Shown: positions 43,335 to 51,650 of the stretch, piece after piece
Position numbering within the stretch: position 1 is the stretch's first letter
Layout of the letters: each line of letters begins with the position of its first letter
Assembly: GCA_019352875.1 (NCBI GenBank)
Contig: JAAAFW010000015.1
Location: 1,231,219 to 1,295,218 of the forward strand
Length of the DNA: 64,000 bases
Reading direction: 5' to 3'
Source of the DNA: Pedobacter cryoconitis
GTDB taxonomy: Bacteria; Bacteroidota; Bacteroidia; Sphingobacteriales; Sphingobacteriaceae
Notes under the pieces: generated by a model
The model's database searches: none
What the model was told of the DNA's origin: nothing
The model's input: the letters and a program-made list of their open reading frames with translations, nothing else
Translations under genes and position numbers: made by a program

Positions 43335-44342
43335 TTAATGTAATAAGTATTGTTCCCTTGTCCGTTTAGATATTTCAGCAATTTTATCTGCTAAAAATTT
43401 TGGTTTGATGACTTTGACATGTGATCCGTAACTTAGAATAATCCCAATGAGTTCATAATTGATAATCAGTTTGTATTCCAAAATTAAACCGGAATCTGAT
43501 GAGTCTTCTAAAATCACCTGAGACCTGTGTAAAGGCTGCGTCTTAATATAGTTACCCTCCTTTGATGTGAAATGTAATTGAACTGCATCAATTTTTTTGT
43601 CCATTAAATTGATGCCTATGCAATTACTTAGATATTCCTTAGTGTCTATAAATTTATTGTTAATATAAGGAGCATCGATTTCAATAAGAAGTTTAATTCT
43701 ATCTAGCCCATAAGTCCGAATGTCACCTTTTGTTTCATTGAAGGCAACTATATACCATCTATTACGGTATTCTTTTAAAGAATACGGATGTATTATTTGA
43801 CTATTTGAAACTTCGTGTCCGAATTTCTGATATGAAATATTTAATGCTACTTTTTTCTGAATGGCATTAATAATGATGTCAATAAATTCCAAACCTTGAG
43901 CGACCGGTGTTTTCTCAAACTCTATGAAATCAAGTATGCTTTCATGATTACTTTGCTTTGCTCTATTTACAACCCTAATGATTTTGTCAATTGTAGCAGT
44001 AAATTCTTTCATGATTGGAATATATTGATATTGCTTAAGTGTAGTAGCTGCAAGCTCAAGTGCTTTAATGTCAGTTTGGTTAAGTGGCAATTTGTCAATA
44101 GAATAATTGTGGTCTGTGTAGTAATAGCCTTTGTTTGTCTTACAATATTTTATAGGTGCAATATATTTTAATTGTGCACAATTTCTCATTAAGTTAATGT
44201 CGTTGTCTAGAGTTCTATCAGAAATATCTAAGTCTATTTTGGAAATTTCATTGATTAGCTGTTTTTTTGACCAGAAGCCGCCCCCTGACAGGCATTCATT
44301 TATTACCCTTATTCTTGCAATAGGTTGTTTATTATGAGACAT
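43335..44342 (-). CDS. WYL-domain transcriptional regulator
   Basis: A 335-residue regulator. The N terminus is a winged helix (RIRVINECLSGGGFWSKKQL); the centre holds the WYL domain with ALNISYQKFG, IHPYSLKEYRNRWYIVAFNE and TYGLDRIK; the C-terminal extension (LHFTSKEGNYIKTQPLHRSQ) completes the ligand-binding part. WYL regulators frequently control phage-defence and CRISPR genes by sensing nucleotides or nucleic acid. It is divergent from a pair of small genes, its most likely targets. Confidence 0.85.
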   Translation of the reverse strand: MSHNKQPIARIRVINECLSGGGFWSKKQLINEISKIDLDISDRTLDNDINLMRNCAQLKYIAPIKYCKTNKGYYYTDHNYSIDKLPLNQTDIKALELAATTLKQYQYIPIMKEFTATIDKIIRVVNRAKQSNHESILDFIEFEKTPVAQGLEFIDIIINAIQKKVALNISYQKFGHEVSNSQIIHPYSLKEYRNRWYIVAFNETKGDIRTYGLDRIKLLIEIDAPYINNKFIDTKEYLSNCIGINLMDKKIDAVQLHFTSKEGNYIKTQPLHRSQVILEDSSDSGLILEYKLIINYELIGIILSYGSHVKVIKPKFLADKIAEISKRTREQYLLH

Positions 44343-44458
44343 TAATTTTTGTTTTTTTATAGTTTATTTAAAAAAAGATTACTACGCAGATTGGCTGCGT
44401 TAAGCTAACTTAATTTTGATTAATTAATTTATTATTTAATCATTAAACGAAAAAAATT

Positions 44459-44632
44459 ATGGCAACTAACCCGCCTAAAGGAGACGGACACCGCAATGGT
44501 GCTGTCCGCGAAAGAAGTCAAACGTATAACCCTTCAACAGAGCAATGGGTGAAACGAGACAGTAACACAGGTAAATTTATGGATGTTAAACAGGATGGTA
44601 CACCGTTCAAAGGAGTAAGAAAGGAGAAATAA
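44459..44632 (+). CDS. Small hydrophilic protein, first of a coupled pair
   Basis: A 57-residue basic, low-complexity protein: MATNPPKGDGHRNGAVRERS at the start and FMDVKQDGTPFKGVRKEK at the end. It has no membrane segment or signal. The Gly/Pro/Arg/Lys-rich N terminus looks disordered. I believe near-identical small proteins occur in many distant bacteria, but I cannot search here. Its TAA overlaps the next ATG (TAATG), so the second gene is translationally coupled. Its own leader is 116 bases from the WYL start codon. Confidence 0.7.
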   Translation: MATNPPKGDGHRNGAVRERSQTYNPSTEQWVKRDSNTGKFMDVKQDGTPFKGVRKEK

Positions 44633-44844
44633 TGGCGGATAGATATGTGTTAAATTTAAACGAGCAAAGTAATGGGGATTATGAAGTTCATAAAAATGGA
44701 TGTTCTTTTTTTCCAAAAACAAATTATGATGAATTAGGTGAGTTTTATTTGTGTTCCAGCGCCGTAAATGAAGCCAAGCGTAAATATCCATATAAGAAAA
44801 TTAATGGATGTTATTACTGTGCTAAAGATTGCCATACTAGTTAG
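44632..44844 (+). CDS. Small Cys-rich protein, second of a coupled pair
   Basis: A 70-residue protein with a compact Cys/His pattern: NGDYEVHKNGCSFFP, FYLCSSAVNEAKRKY and INGCYYCAKDCHTS. The four to five cysteines and two histidines suggest a small zinc-bound fold. Its start overlaps the previous stop. The pair is closed by a strong terminator. No function is known to me; the position opposite a WYL regulator suggests a stress or defence role. Confidence 0.75.
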   Translation: MADRYVLNLNEQSNGDYEVHKNGCSFFPKTNYDELGEFYLCSSAVNEAKRKYPYKKINGCYYCAKDCHTS

Positions 44845-44893
44845 TGATCATTAGCAATTTAGATAATTAATGTTTTATGGAAAATTTGTAACT

Positions 44894-44926
44894 GCCTCCT
44901 TGAAGAAAGGAGGCTTTATTTTTTTC
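44894..44926 (+). terminator. Terminator of the small-protein pair
   Basis: Perfect 8-bp G/C-rich stem GCCTCCTT with AAGGAGGC, five-base loop, then a T-rich tract. Confidence 0.9.
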
Positions 44927-45016
44927 AATAGGTATTTGTTTAACCAATTAAGTTTTTTTCAATTTTATATTAAGTAATAAATTTAGTATTTCTATATACT
45001 AAGAGTAGAAATGCGT

Positions 45017-45216
45017 ATGTCCGATTTAGAGCTTGAGACACGCCTGCAAAACTGGGGGATGAATCCCTTGTTACCTTAAGATCAAGAATCAAGAAGGAGG
45101 ATGACGCCTTTATCAAAGATTTTTTTAATTTCGGTACGAATCAGAAGACTATAGGTGTAGTAACCTCCTCGTATGATTCGCGGAGGCCTATCATGTATTT
45201 CAATATAAATTTTTAA
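45017..45216 (+). pseudogene. Frameshifted relative of the zeta-partner start
   Basis: It opens MSDLELETRLQNWG, the same first seven residues as the gene at 42228, and after a shift in a five-G run continues DESLVTLRSRIKKEDDAFIK then DFFNFGT to a stop at 45214. The LVTLRSRI part lines up with LVTIRNLR of the 42228 protein. About 66 residues if repaired. Confidence 0.55.
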
Positions 45217-45219
45217 ATT

Positions 45220-45357
45220 ATGTTTGCATTTTTATTCGCTTTACTCACGGGATTTGCAACCCCACATCATACTATCCCAAAAGATTGTGGTAGTGGTACA
45301 GTAACAACCTTTGGTGATCATGGTGGTGAAACGGGTAATAATCCTCCTAGAAGATAG
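45220..45357 (+). CDS. Possible 45-residue secreted peptide
   Basis: Three bases after the broken gene, an ATG opens 45 codons: MFAFLFALLTGFATPHHTIP followed by a Gly/Asn/Pro-rich tail with one Cys. The first 13 residues are hydrophobic and signal-like. A strong terminator begins ten bases after the stop, which argues for real expression. No family is recognised; a peptide signal, toxin or leader are all possible. Confidence 0.4.
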   Translation: MFAFLFALLTGFATPHHTIPKDCGSGTVTTFGDHGGETGNNPPRR

Positions 45358-45366
45358 ACATCTTTC

Positions 45367-45396
45367 AATGCGGGAGAAATATTGCCCGCATTTTTT
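45367..45396 (+). terminator. Terminator of the small-peptide transcript
   Basis: AATGCGGG pairs perfectly with CCCGCATT around a ten-base loop, followed by a T run. Confidence 0.85.
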
Positions 45397-45436
45397 ATAA
45401 AGTAGGAGAATAATCAAAAAATACCGTTGGTTGATA

Positions 45437-45568
45437 ATGCACACAATGATCGTACGTGATTTTTTTGACAATAATTTTCCAGACAGTAGTTTCATTTACT
45501 TCAATGAAGCGAAAGAGAAGTCATTGAAGGATGATGGTAAAAGTAAAGGTTGCCAAATGCCTAATTAA
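45437..45568 (+). CDS. Short open frame, 43 residues, uncertain
   Basis: MHTMIVRDFFDNNFPDSSFI followed by YFNEAKEKSLKDDGKSKGCQ. Composition is protein-like and acidic-basic mixed, yet no domain is recognised. It lies between a terminator and the ketopantoate-reductase-like gene. It could be the tail of a decayed gene. Confidence 0.3.
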   Translation: MHTMIVRDFFDNNFPDSSFIYFNEAKEKSLKDDGKSKGCQMPN

Positions 45569-45635
45569 TATGGCAATCATTAGCAGTGATAAAGGAGGGG
45601 GGTATTCAGGGAGTCTCACTTTCCGCCATTGCCTA

Positions 45636-46574
45636 TTACAGTAATTTGCTCGCCGTTTCAAACCGGGGCATAATTATTCCCAGGCGACGGCTTTCTTCCA
45701 GAACATCACTGAACATTCGCTTTAACTCTTCTGGATTGGCGTGACCGTCAATGGCTGCCTGAAATGCTGGATTGCCTAACATCTTTCCTAACGCTTCCGC
45801 TACAGCCGGTTCGGGTTGATTGAAAGAAGTCAGTTCAGGATGTTCTTCAATAATTACACCTCTGGCGGATAAAACCGGCATAACCTCCCTGACCACGCGT
45901 GTCGCTTCCTCTAAGCTGTGATTTTTATTTTCATAAACATCTCTTCTTGGGGTGCCTGCACGAAGTTGTTCAGCGGTAACGGCGGCACTAATCGCAAAAT
46001 GCACCCAAAGCCAGTTGCGAAAATTGCAGTGTTCGCTGAAAGCAAAACCGGCATCACTAAAGATCGTACGTACAGCAATTTCACGTTCCGTGGGTTCCGT
46101 ACCAAATGTGCCGAACTCCAGTTTAGGGAATAGCGCACCGTAAAGTTCTCCGTTCGGTTGGAAACCACCACCCGCGGCTGGAAAGCCCCAGGCGAACTGT
46201 TCCTGTGGCAGGGCAGCTACCGCTGCTTGCGGGTCTTCCCAAAAGTTATTTAATATCAGTATGGTTGCCCGGCTTGCCCTTGTTGAAAGGAAGTTAACTA
46301 CCTCACTTAAATGGTAATGGATTACACTGACAATAATCAGGTCATAATCATGGTTCGCAGGCAGATCCTCCCGCAAATTGATTTGCCAATCCCGCTCTAT
46401 ATGCTGTTCATTTTCGTTTTTCTGTCGCAGGTCATAAATATTTAATTTTACTTGCGAACCCAATTCCGTTGCCCGGCCAGGCCGGACATAAAAATCAATG
46501 GTGTGGCCCGCGCCTTCTAGCGCCCAGCCGTACAGCGTTGTGATAACGCCTCTTCCAAACATCAGTATTTTCAT
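45636..46574 (-). CDS. Ketopantoate reductase (PanE/ApbA)-like oxidoreductase
   Basis: A 312-residue NAD(P)-dependent dehydrogenase of the PanE/ApbA family. The Rossmann start is MKILMFGRGVITTLYGWAL, where GRGVIT replaces the usual GxGxxG, followed by DLIIVSVIHYHL and ILILNNFWED; the helical C-terminal domain has NFRNWLWVHFAISA with the expected Asn. The usual catalytic Lys is not evident, so substrate and activity are uncertain. The frame can open six residues earlier (46592), but the glycine loop begins right after Met7, so 46574 is chosen. Divergent HxlR regulator at 46654. Confidence 0.72.
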   Translation of the reverse strand: MKILMFGRGVITTLYGWALEGAGHTIDFYVRPGRATELGSQVKLNIYDLRQKNENEQHIERDWQINLREDLPANHDYDLIIVSVIHYHLSEVVNFLSTRASRATILILNNFWEDPQAAVAALPQEQFAWGFPAAGGGFQPNGELYGALFPKLEFGTFGTEPTEREIAVRTIFSDAGFAFSEHCNFRNWLWVHFAISAAVTAEQLRAGTPRRDVYENKNHSLEEATRVVREVMPVLSARGVIIEEHPELTSFNQPEPAVAEALGKMLGNPAFQAAIDGHANPEELKRMFSDVLEESRRLGIIMPRFETASKLL

Positions 46575-46611
46575 GTTATATAGATATAGCACAAAAATAC
46601 TGTAATTTCGA

Positions 46612-46645
46612 GGTACTATATTTTAGGAAGCGGTATACTAAAAGT
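46612..46645. promoter_or_regulatory. Repeated GGTA-ACTA boxes between the reductase and HxlR genes
   Basis: GGTACTATATTTTAGG and then GGTATACTAAAAGTTAG form two partly symmetric boxes. GGTACTATA recurs before the other HxlR-linked gene at 53609, so these are candidate HxlR sites. Confidence 0.45.
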
Positions 46646-46653
46646 TAGTGACC

Positions 46654-47019
46654 ATGATCAATAACATAAAAACGGCGCTGGATGCCATGTCATGCCAGAC
46701 GGAACGCGGACTGGGATTTCTCGATGTGATAAATATTGTTTCCGGGAAATGGAAACTGGTGCTGATCTGCATTATCCAGAACAGGCAAATGCGCTTTAAT
46801 GAAATACACAAACAGATTCCCGGTATTTCACCGCGTATGCTTTCCAAAGAATTAAAAGACCTGGAACTCAATGGTGTGATTCAACGAACGGTTTTGGATT
46901 CCCGTCCTGTTACCATTGTGTATAGCCTGACAGATTCTGCGAAAGATCTCGTACCTATCGTTATGAACATGGTAGCCTGGGGTGTAAGTCACCGGACGAA
47001 GAGTATTGTCCGGTCCTAA
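46654..47019 (+). CDS. HxlR-family transcriptional regulator
   Basis: A 121-residue winged-helix regulator. Family marks: SGKWKLVLICIIQNRQMRFN, EIHKQIPGISPRMLSKELKD and the wing VIQRTVLDSRPVTIVYSLT. The N-terminal cysteine (MSCQTERGL) matches the redox-sensing Cys of some members. A GTG at 46648 is in frame but ATG at 46654 is preferred. It probably controls the divergent reductase, in the manner of HxlR proteins that respond to reactive electrophiles. Confidence 0.9.
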   Translation: MINNIKTALDAMSCQTERGLGFLDVINIVSGKWKLVLICIIQNRQMRFNEIHKQIPGISPRMLSKELKDLELNGVIQRTVLDSRPVTIVYSLTDSAKDLVPIVMNMVAWGVSHRTKSIVRS

Positions 47020-47163
47020 ATCTAGGAGATTTATATGTCTTTAACGATAGGTTTGAACTTTTTGAGATGATTCTATTTTTTAACGGATCTTTCCAGCGGA
47101 GCTAACTATTCCCGCCAGGTTATGGCACTTTCAAGCACCTCCCTATAAAGATCCCATACAACC

Positions 47164-48447
47164 TTACTTTTTATCTCCTTGATAAGTGATCTTAAAGATA
47201 GTGCCTTTCAGATCATCAGCCACATATAAAGCGCCGTCAGGTCCTTGCGCAATACCCATAGGACGGTGCTTATAAGGACCTTTAGGATTGGCAAAATCTA
47301 CCCCTGCAAAATTATCAGCAAATATTTCCCATGGCCCTGATGGCTTTCCATTTAGAAAAGGTACAAAAGCAACTAAGTAACCCTTGTTCAATGACTGTGA
47401 TTGACCGTGAAAAACGATGAAGGCTCCGTTTTTGTATCTCTCCGGAAACATATTGCCGGTGTAAAACAACAGGTCGTTGGGCGCAAGGTGTGCCGGGAAA
47501 TCTGCAACAGGAGCGAGGTATTTGTTTTCAACGAATTTTTTTCCATCGCCGCCATATTCAGGCGCTACAATATTTTTATGCAGAAATGGATCGTAGTAAA
47601 CATAAGGCCAACCGGCATCGGAACCCTTACTCAGTTCATATAGCGTTTCTGCAGGTAGTGTTTTTTCTTGTTCCTCTGTATATAGTTTAGGAAATTTTTC
47701 CTTCAGTCCACCACGTCCATGAGGAGCTACAAAAAGTGATTTTGTAACGTTGTTCCAATCCAGTCCTACCACATTTTTTAGTCCTTTAGCATAATGAACC
47801 GAATTAGAATAGCTTTGGTTGAGTTTATCTGTGTTGAATTGCCAGATTCCACCTACTGAGTCGAGTAATTTACAGTTGGTTAAGCCATTACCTGCAGCGT
47901 CTGTGCAAGTCTCGTCATAAGAGCCAATGGCAACATATAGGTTATTGTCATTATCTAGAGCTATGCTTTTTGCATTGTCTCTCCCTTTGTCTACCAGACC
48001 CTGAACTAATACTTCTGTTTTAGCAGTATCGATTACTTGCCCCTGCGCATTTAGCTCGTACTTATACACGGCGCTATTGGAAGATGAATACAATTTATTA
48101 CCCTGTATGCGGATCCCGGTACCGGGATAATTAGCAAATCCCATAGTTTTGTCCATTTTTCCATCCTTGTCTGTGTCGCTTAAAAAAAGGATTCCATTTC
48201 CATTTTTCAGTTTACTTAGCTTTACATAAATATCCCCGTTTTTGTTAACGGCGAGATGGCGTAAAGCACCTAGTGAATCTGCAACGACGCTGGCAGAAAA
48301 GCCATCGGGCAATATAAGTTCTTTTGCTGCGCTATCTGTAGCGTTATTTGAAGCCGTGTCCTGAGGTGCTGTTTGGCAGCTTGTGAAGAGTAGCATACCT
48401 AGCAGGTACGCAAAACCTTTTCCACAGTAGTTTACTGTATTATTCAT
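47164..48447 (-). CDS. Sorbosone dehydrogenase-like PQQ-type lipoprotein
   Basis: A 427-residue secreted lipoprotein. The lipobox is LLFTSC, so Cys24 is lipidated. The body is a beta-propeller of the glucose/sorbosone dehydrogenase family: VALDNDNNLYVAIGSYDETC-like blade written here as NNLYVAIGSYDE, GLDWNNVTKSLFVAPHGRG and PMGIAQGPDGALYVADDLKG are typical. Such proteins may bind PQQ and oxidise sugars in the periplasm; many Bacteroidota members have no assigned substrate. No neighbour helps assign it. Confidence 0.78.
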   Translation of the reverse strand: MNNTVNYCGKGFAYLLGMLLFTSCQTAPQDTASNNATDSAAKELILPDGFSASVVADSLGALRHLAVNKNGDIYVKLSKLKNGNGILFLSDTDKDGKMDKTMGFANYPGTGIRIQGNKLYSSSNSAVYKYELNAQGQVIDTAKTEVLVQGLVDKGRDNAKSIALDNDNNLYVAIGSYDETCTDAAGNGLTNCKLLDSVGGIWQFNTDKLNQSYSNSVHYAKGLKNVVGLDWNNVTKSLFVAPHGRGGLKEKFPKLYTEEQEKTLPAETLYELSKGSDAGWPYVYYDPFLHKNIVAPEYGGDGKKFVENKYLAPVADFPAHLAPNDLLFYTGNMFPERYKNGAFIVFHGQSQSLNKGYLVAFVPFLNGKPSGPWEIFADNFAGVDFANPKGPYKHRPMGIAQGPDGALYVADDLKGTIFKITYQGDKK

Positions 48448-49087
48448 GTGTAATTGTTCCAGTGATTTTGGAGTTATCGGTTTATATTGGTTAATATTTT
48501 GATCCCGTCAACTGTACGGATTCAGCTCTAAAGTAGCAATAAAAAATTCTAAAAAAAGAAGATGGAACGATAATACTGATCATTTACCATTTAACAAATG
48601 GAGATGTTAAATCTTGAAATAATATGTTAAGTTAATCCTTAGACAGCTCGTAATCTTTATTTGCAGCCTTGTACTAAAAAATATCATCTGGCTTTTTCTT
48701 TTGGTAGTATTTACAAGTAAATTCTCTGAGTTATTTGATTATGCTGGCTATGAATGAGCTGCGACTACAAAGAGAAATTCGAGATGTTGAGAGCCCTATG
48801 ATTGAACTTTACCCTGGATTTCGATATACTATATACTTGGCTGTAGATGATAATACTCCGTGTCTTCAGCTATCAAAAAAATAAAATATTGATTAATAGA
48901 TAATTATTATTAACTTCATGTGTGGTGCTGGTTATCTGAAGTTAATAATGTTGTGCCTGGCTACCGGCATAAATCTGGTTGATAGGAAGCTAATCGACCA
49001 ATAAGAGGTTAGGAGGAACTTAAGCATTCTGATTCATTAAATATTATGAGCGTTAAATATTTCACACCATCTGTAATAAATTGATAT
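48448..49087. other. Gene-poor stretch with one short open frame
   Basis: A plus frame at 48741-48884 gives 47 residues (MLAMNELRLQREIRDVESPM onward) with no recognisable domain; it may be a remnant. The rest is A/T-rich and holds the leader of the 49088 gene. No RNA gene or terminator was recognised. Confidence 0.4.
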
Positions 49088-51520
49088 ATGTATAAGATGT
49101 TCCTGCTTCTCGCATTTTTTCTATCTAATCTGGCAGTGCAGGCACAATCCATTGATACTGCATTATTAAAAGAGAAGTTTCATTTTTTCAGTAAAAGACA
49201 TTCCTCAACATCCTTATTCCTGCATATTGACAAATCCATTTATACAAATAATGAAAAAATATGGTTTGGTGCTTATTTGATTGATACTCCCCAAAATCAG
49301 GCAAATCATAACCTGTTAAGTGTATTCCTGGTCGCGGAAAATCGCCGAAAGATCGAGCTGGACGGTAAATTTAAAATGGAGAAGGGGGTGAGTTCAGGTA
49401 GCTTACGCCTGCCGGATACGATTCCGCCGGGAAGTTATCAGCTGTTGAGTTATACAAATGTTCTGGACAACAGTGGAACTCCGGTCGCTCAGTTTTCTGT
49501 ACCAATTGAAATTAAAAGTATCACACAACAAAGTTTCACCAGTCAACTTACCTTATTAGATTCTATCCCCCGTAATGGTATGGTGAGGGTTAAGGTAGAT
49601 GTGCAGGCTAAAGCTGGTCAGGCATCAGACAAAAATTTACCTGTTGTAAACTATAGTGCCGGCAAAGATTATGTGCATTCTGCCATATTAAAAAGTAATG
49701 ATTTAATTATCGAAGTACCTGTTGAACAACTTACACAAACCAAACCAACTTTGTTCGCTAAAGTAAGTTATAAAAATCAGATTCAGCATTTGAGTATCGG
49801 CTTACCTGAAATTGATAAAAAGCGTATTGATATCAAATTTTTTCCGGAAGGCGGTAACCTATCTAATGATTTGCCCGGCCATGTGGCATGGAAAGCTAAA
49901 ACAACTCAGGGAGGCCCTATAGCTGTAGTCGGTTTATTGTTAAAGGATGGTGAAGTTATTGATACTGTCGAAACCAACAGTTACGGCATGGGTAGTTTTC
50001 AGCTTATACCTGATGCTGAAAGTGTCTATGCGTTAAAGATTCGCTCTGGTGGATATTTACAGAGCGACACCGTGTTTGCTTTGCCTAAATCCAGACTAAA
50101 TTATTTGCAGTTACATTTACCTAAGGCTATCGTTAATGATACTTTGAGTGTTAGAATTTATAGTCTTCAAAGCAAACCTGTTCAAATTATAATCCATAAT
50201 TATAAAAAGGATTATGCCGTTTTCAAGACACCGGGTTTACCTACTTTAAGTACGATCCAGCTTCCACTGGATGGACTACCAAAAGGTTTAAGTACGATCA
50301 CCATCCTTGACGAAGCAGGACGACCATTGGCGGAACGTCTTTTTTTCGCGCACTATGATAAAAGCATCAGCACTGCCGTACATACTGAAAAAGCTATCTA
50401 TGGTAAAAATGATACTGTTAAGGTGAAAATAAAAATGGTTGATCATCTTGAAAAACCCATACAGGGAGCCTTTTCCGCTGCAGTTGTGCAGGATAACCGG
50501 ATCCGTGTAAATTTCGCAGATATTGAAACATCTGTTTACCTCAACCGTAACCTGGGTATGTTACCCGCTGACCCATTGGGTAAGGGGTTTAAAAATAAAG
50601 ATTACCTCGAAAACATGCTGCTAATCAAAGGATGGCGCAGGTATACCTGGCAGGATTTGTTGGACACGAAGGCTGAAGACACCCTTCAGCATCATCAGAC
50701 ATTGCAAATAGGGGGTAATGTGAAATTGCGTAACAAACCTTTAAAATCTCCTGTTAAGGTGCTTGCTATGAATAGTGAGGGTGTGGCTATCATCGAAAGT
50801 GAGAATAATGGATCTTTCAGTCTCCACGCTGATCAGCTTATAACCAGGGATGGTGATAAGGTCAAACTAATGATCAATGGAACCCATGAACGAAAGTATC
50901 AGATTGATATCAATGATCCATATAATCAAATGAATAGCAGACTGGCGGAACAGCTTGAAACGAGCTATACCAATGTGGTGATAGATAATTCCAATACTTC
51001 GGTCCAGGAGTTAAAGGGACTCCAGCACAGCATCAATCTGCAAACTGTGAACATCGAGGCTGGTAAAAGAAACAGTTCTATAAATGGATATCATGGCGGG
51101 CCAGGGGCTAACGCATGCGGCGACTATGTAGATGAATATGGCCATTTTAACTATGAGCGAACGGTAAATAGATTTAAGCCAATAATTGGAAAGCTTTATT
51201 GGAAGAGAACTGATTTAGAAGGACCTTATTTCAAAGTAGAGGCATTGATTTATAATGGCTGTACCGCTGAAGATAAAGTTGAAGGCTTTGTTATGAACGG
51301 TATTGGTGGTGGTAAGGAATATTACGATAGTGAAGAAGAAAAGAGCGATAATCCTCATCGTTCTACGATTTACTGGCAATCAGGCCTTATTACAGATGCA
51401 GCCGGAGAAGCGGAACTCAAATTCACTACTGGAGATTTGACCGATAATTTTAGAATTGTTGTTCAGGGAATCACAACTGATAATCTTATATCGGGCCATG
51501 GGATGGTTACGGTTAAATAA
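49088..51520 (+). CDS. Large secreted MG2/alpha-2-macroglobulin-like protein
   Basis: An 810-residue exported protein with a signal peptide ending VQAQS. Repeated immunoglobulin-like strands such as LFLHIDKSIYTNNEKIWFGA and AVHTEKAIYGKNDTVKVKI are the MG2-type signature of alpha-2-macroglobulin-like domains, which in Bacteroidota occur in surface proteins related to TonB-receptor systems but without a barrel. A carboxypeptidase-like segment (LQIGGNVKLRNKPLKSPVKV) lies near residue 540. The C-terminal ending TTGDLTDNFRIVVQGIT is usual for this group. Function is not established. Confidence 0.65.
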   Translation: MYKMFLLLAFFLSNLAVQAQSIDTALLKEKFHFFSKRHSSTSLFLHIDKSIYTNNEKIWFGAYLIDTPQNQANHNLLSVFLVAENRRKIELDGKFKMEKGVSSGSLRLPDTIPPGSYQLLSYTNVLDNSGTPVAQFSVPIEIKSITQQSFTSQLTLLDSIPRNGMVRVKVDVQAKAGQASDKNLPVVNYSAGKDYVHSAILKSNDLIIEVPVEQLTQTKPTLFAKVSYKNQIQHLSIGLPEIDKKRIDIKFFPEGGNLSNDLPGHVAWKAKTTQGGPIAVVGLLLKDGEVIDTVETNSYGMGSFQLIPDAESVYALKIRSGGYLQSDTVFALPKSRLNYLQLHLPKAIVNDTLSVRIYSLQSKPVQIIIHNYKKDYAVFKTPGLPTLSTIQLPLDGLPKGLSTITILDEAGRPLAERLFFAHYDKSISTAVHTEKAIYGKNDTVKVKIKMVDHLEKPIQGAFSAAVVQDNRIRVNFADIETSVYLNRNLGMLPADPLGKGFKNKDYLENMLLIKGWRRYTWQDLLDTKAEDTLQHHQTLQIGGNVKLRNKPLKSPVKVLAMNSEGVAIIESENNGSFSLHADQLITRDGDKVKLMINGTHERKYQIDINDPYNQMNSRLAEQLETSYTNVVIDNSNTSVQELKGLQHSINLQTVNIEAGKRNSSINGYHGGPGANACGDYVDEYGHFNYERTVNRFKPIIGKLYWKRTDLEGPYFKVEALIYNGCTAEDKVEGFVMNGIGGGKEYYDSEEEKSDNPHRSTIYWQSGLITDAAGEAELKFTTGDLTDNFRIVVQGITTDNLISGHGMVTVK

Positions 51521-51650
51521 TATCTAGACCAACAATGCGTTATAAGAGTGAAAAGCCGGTAAATTGCCGGAATTATAACCCTTCTTTTTATTCCAACACC
51601 CGATTCTGGCACATCTGTTTGTTCGCGTAAAGTAGATCAAACATGATCAT

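Noticed and set aside
30470..45640. Direct repeat of the mnmE 3' end as an attachment site
   Set aside because: I looked for a second copy of TTTTGTATCGGAAAG within the island and beyond it and found none, so insertion at mnmE itself is not shown.
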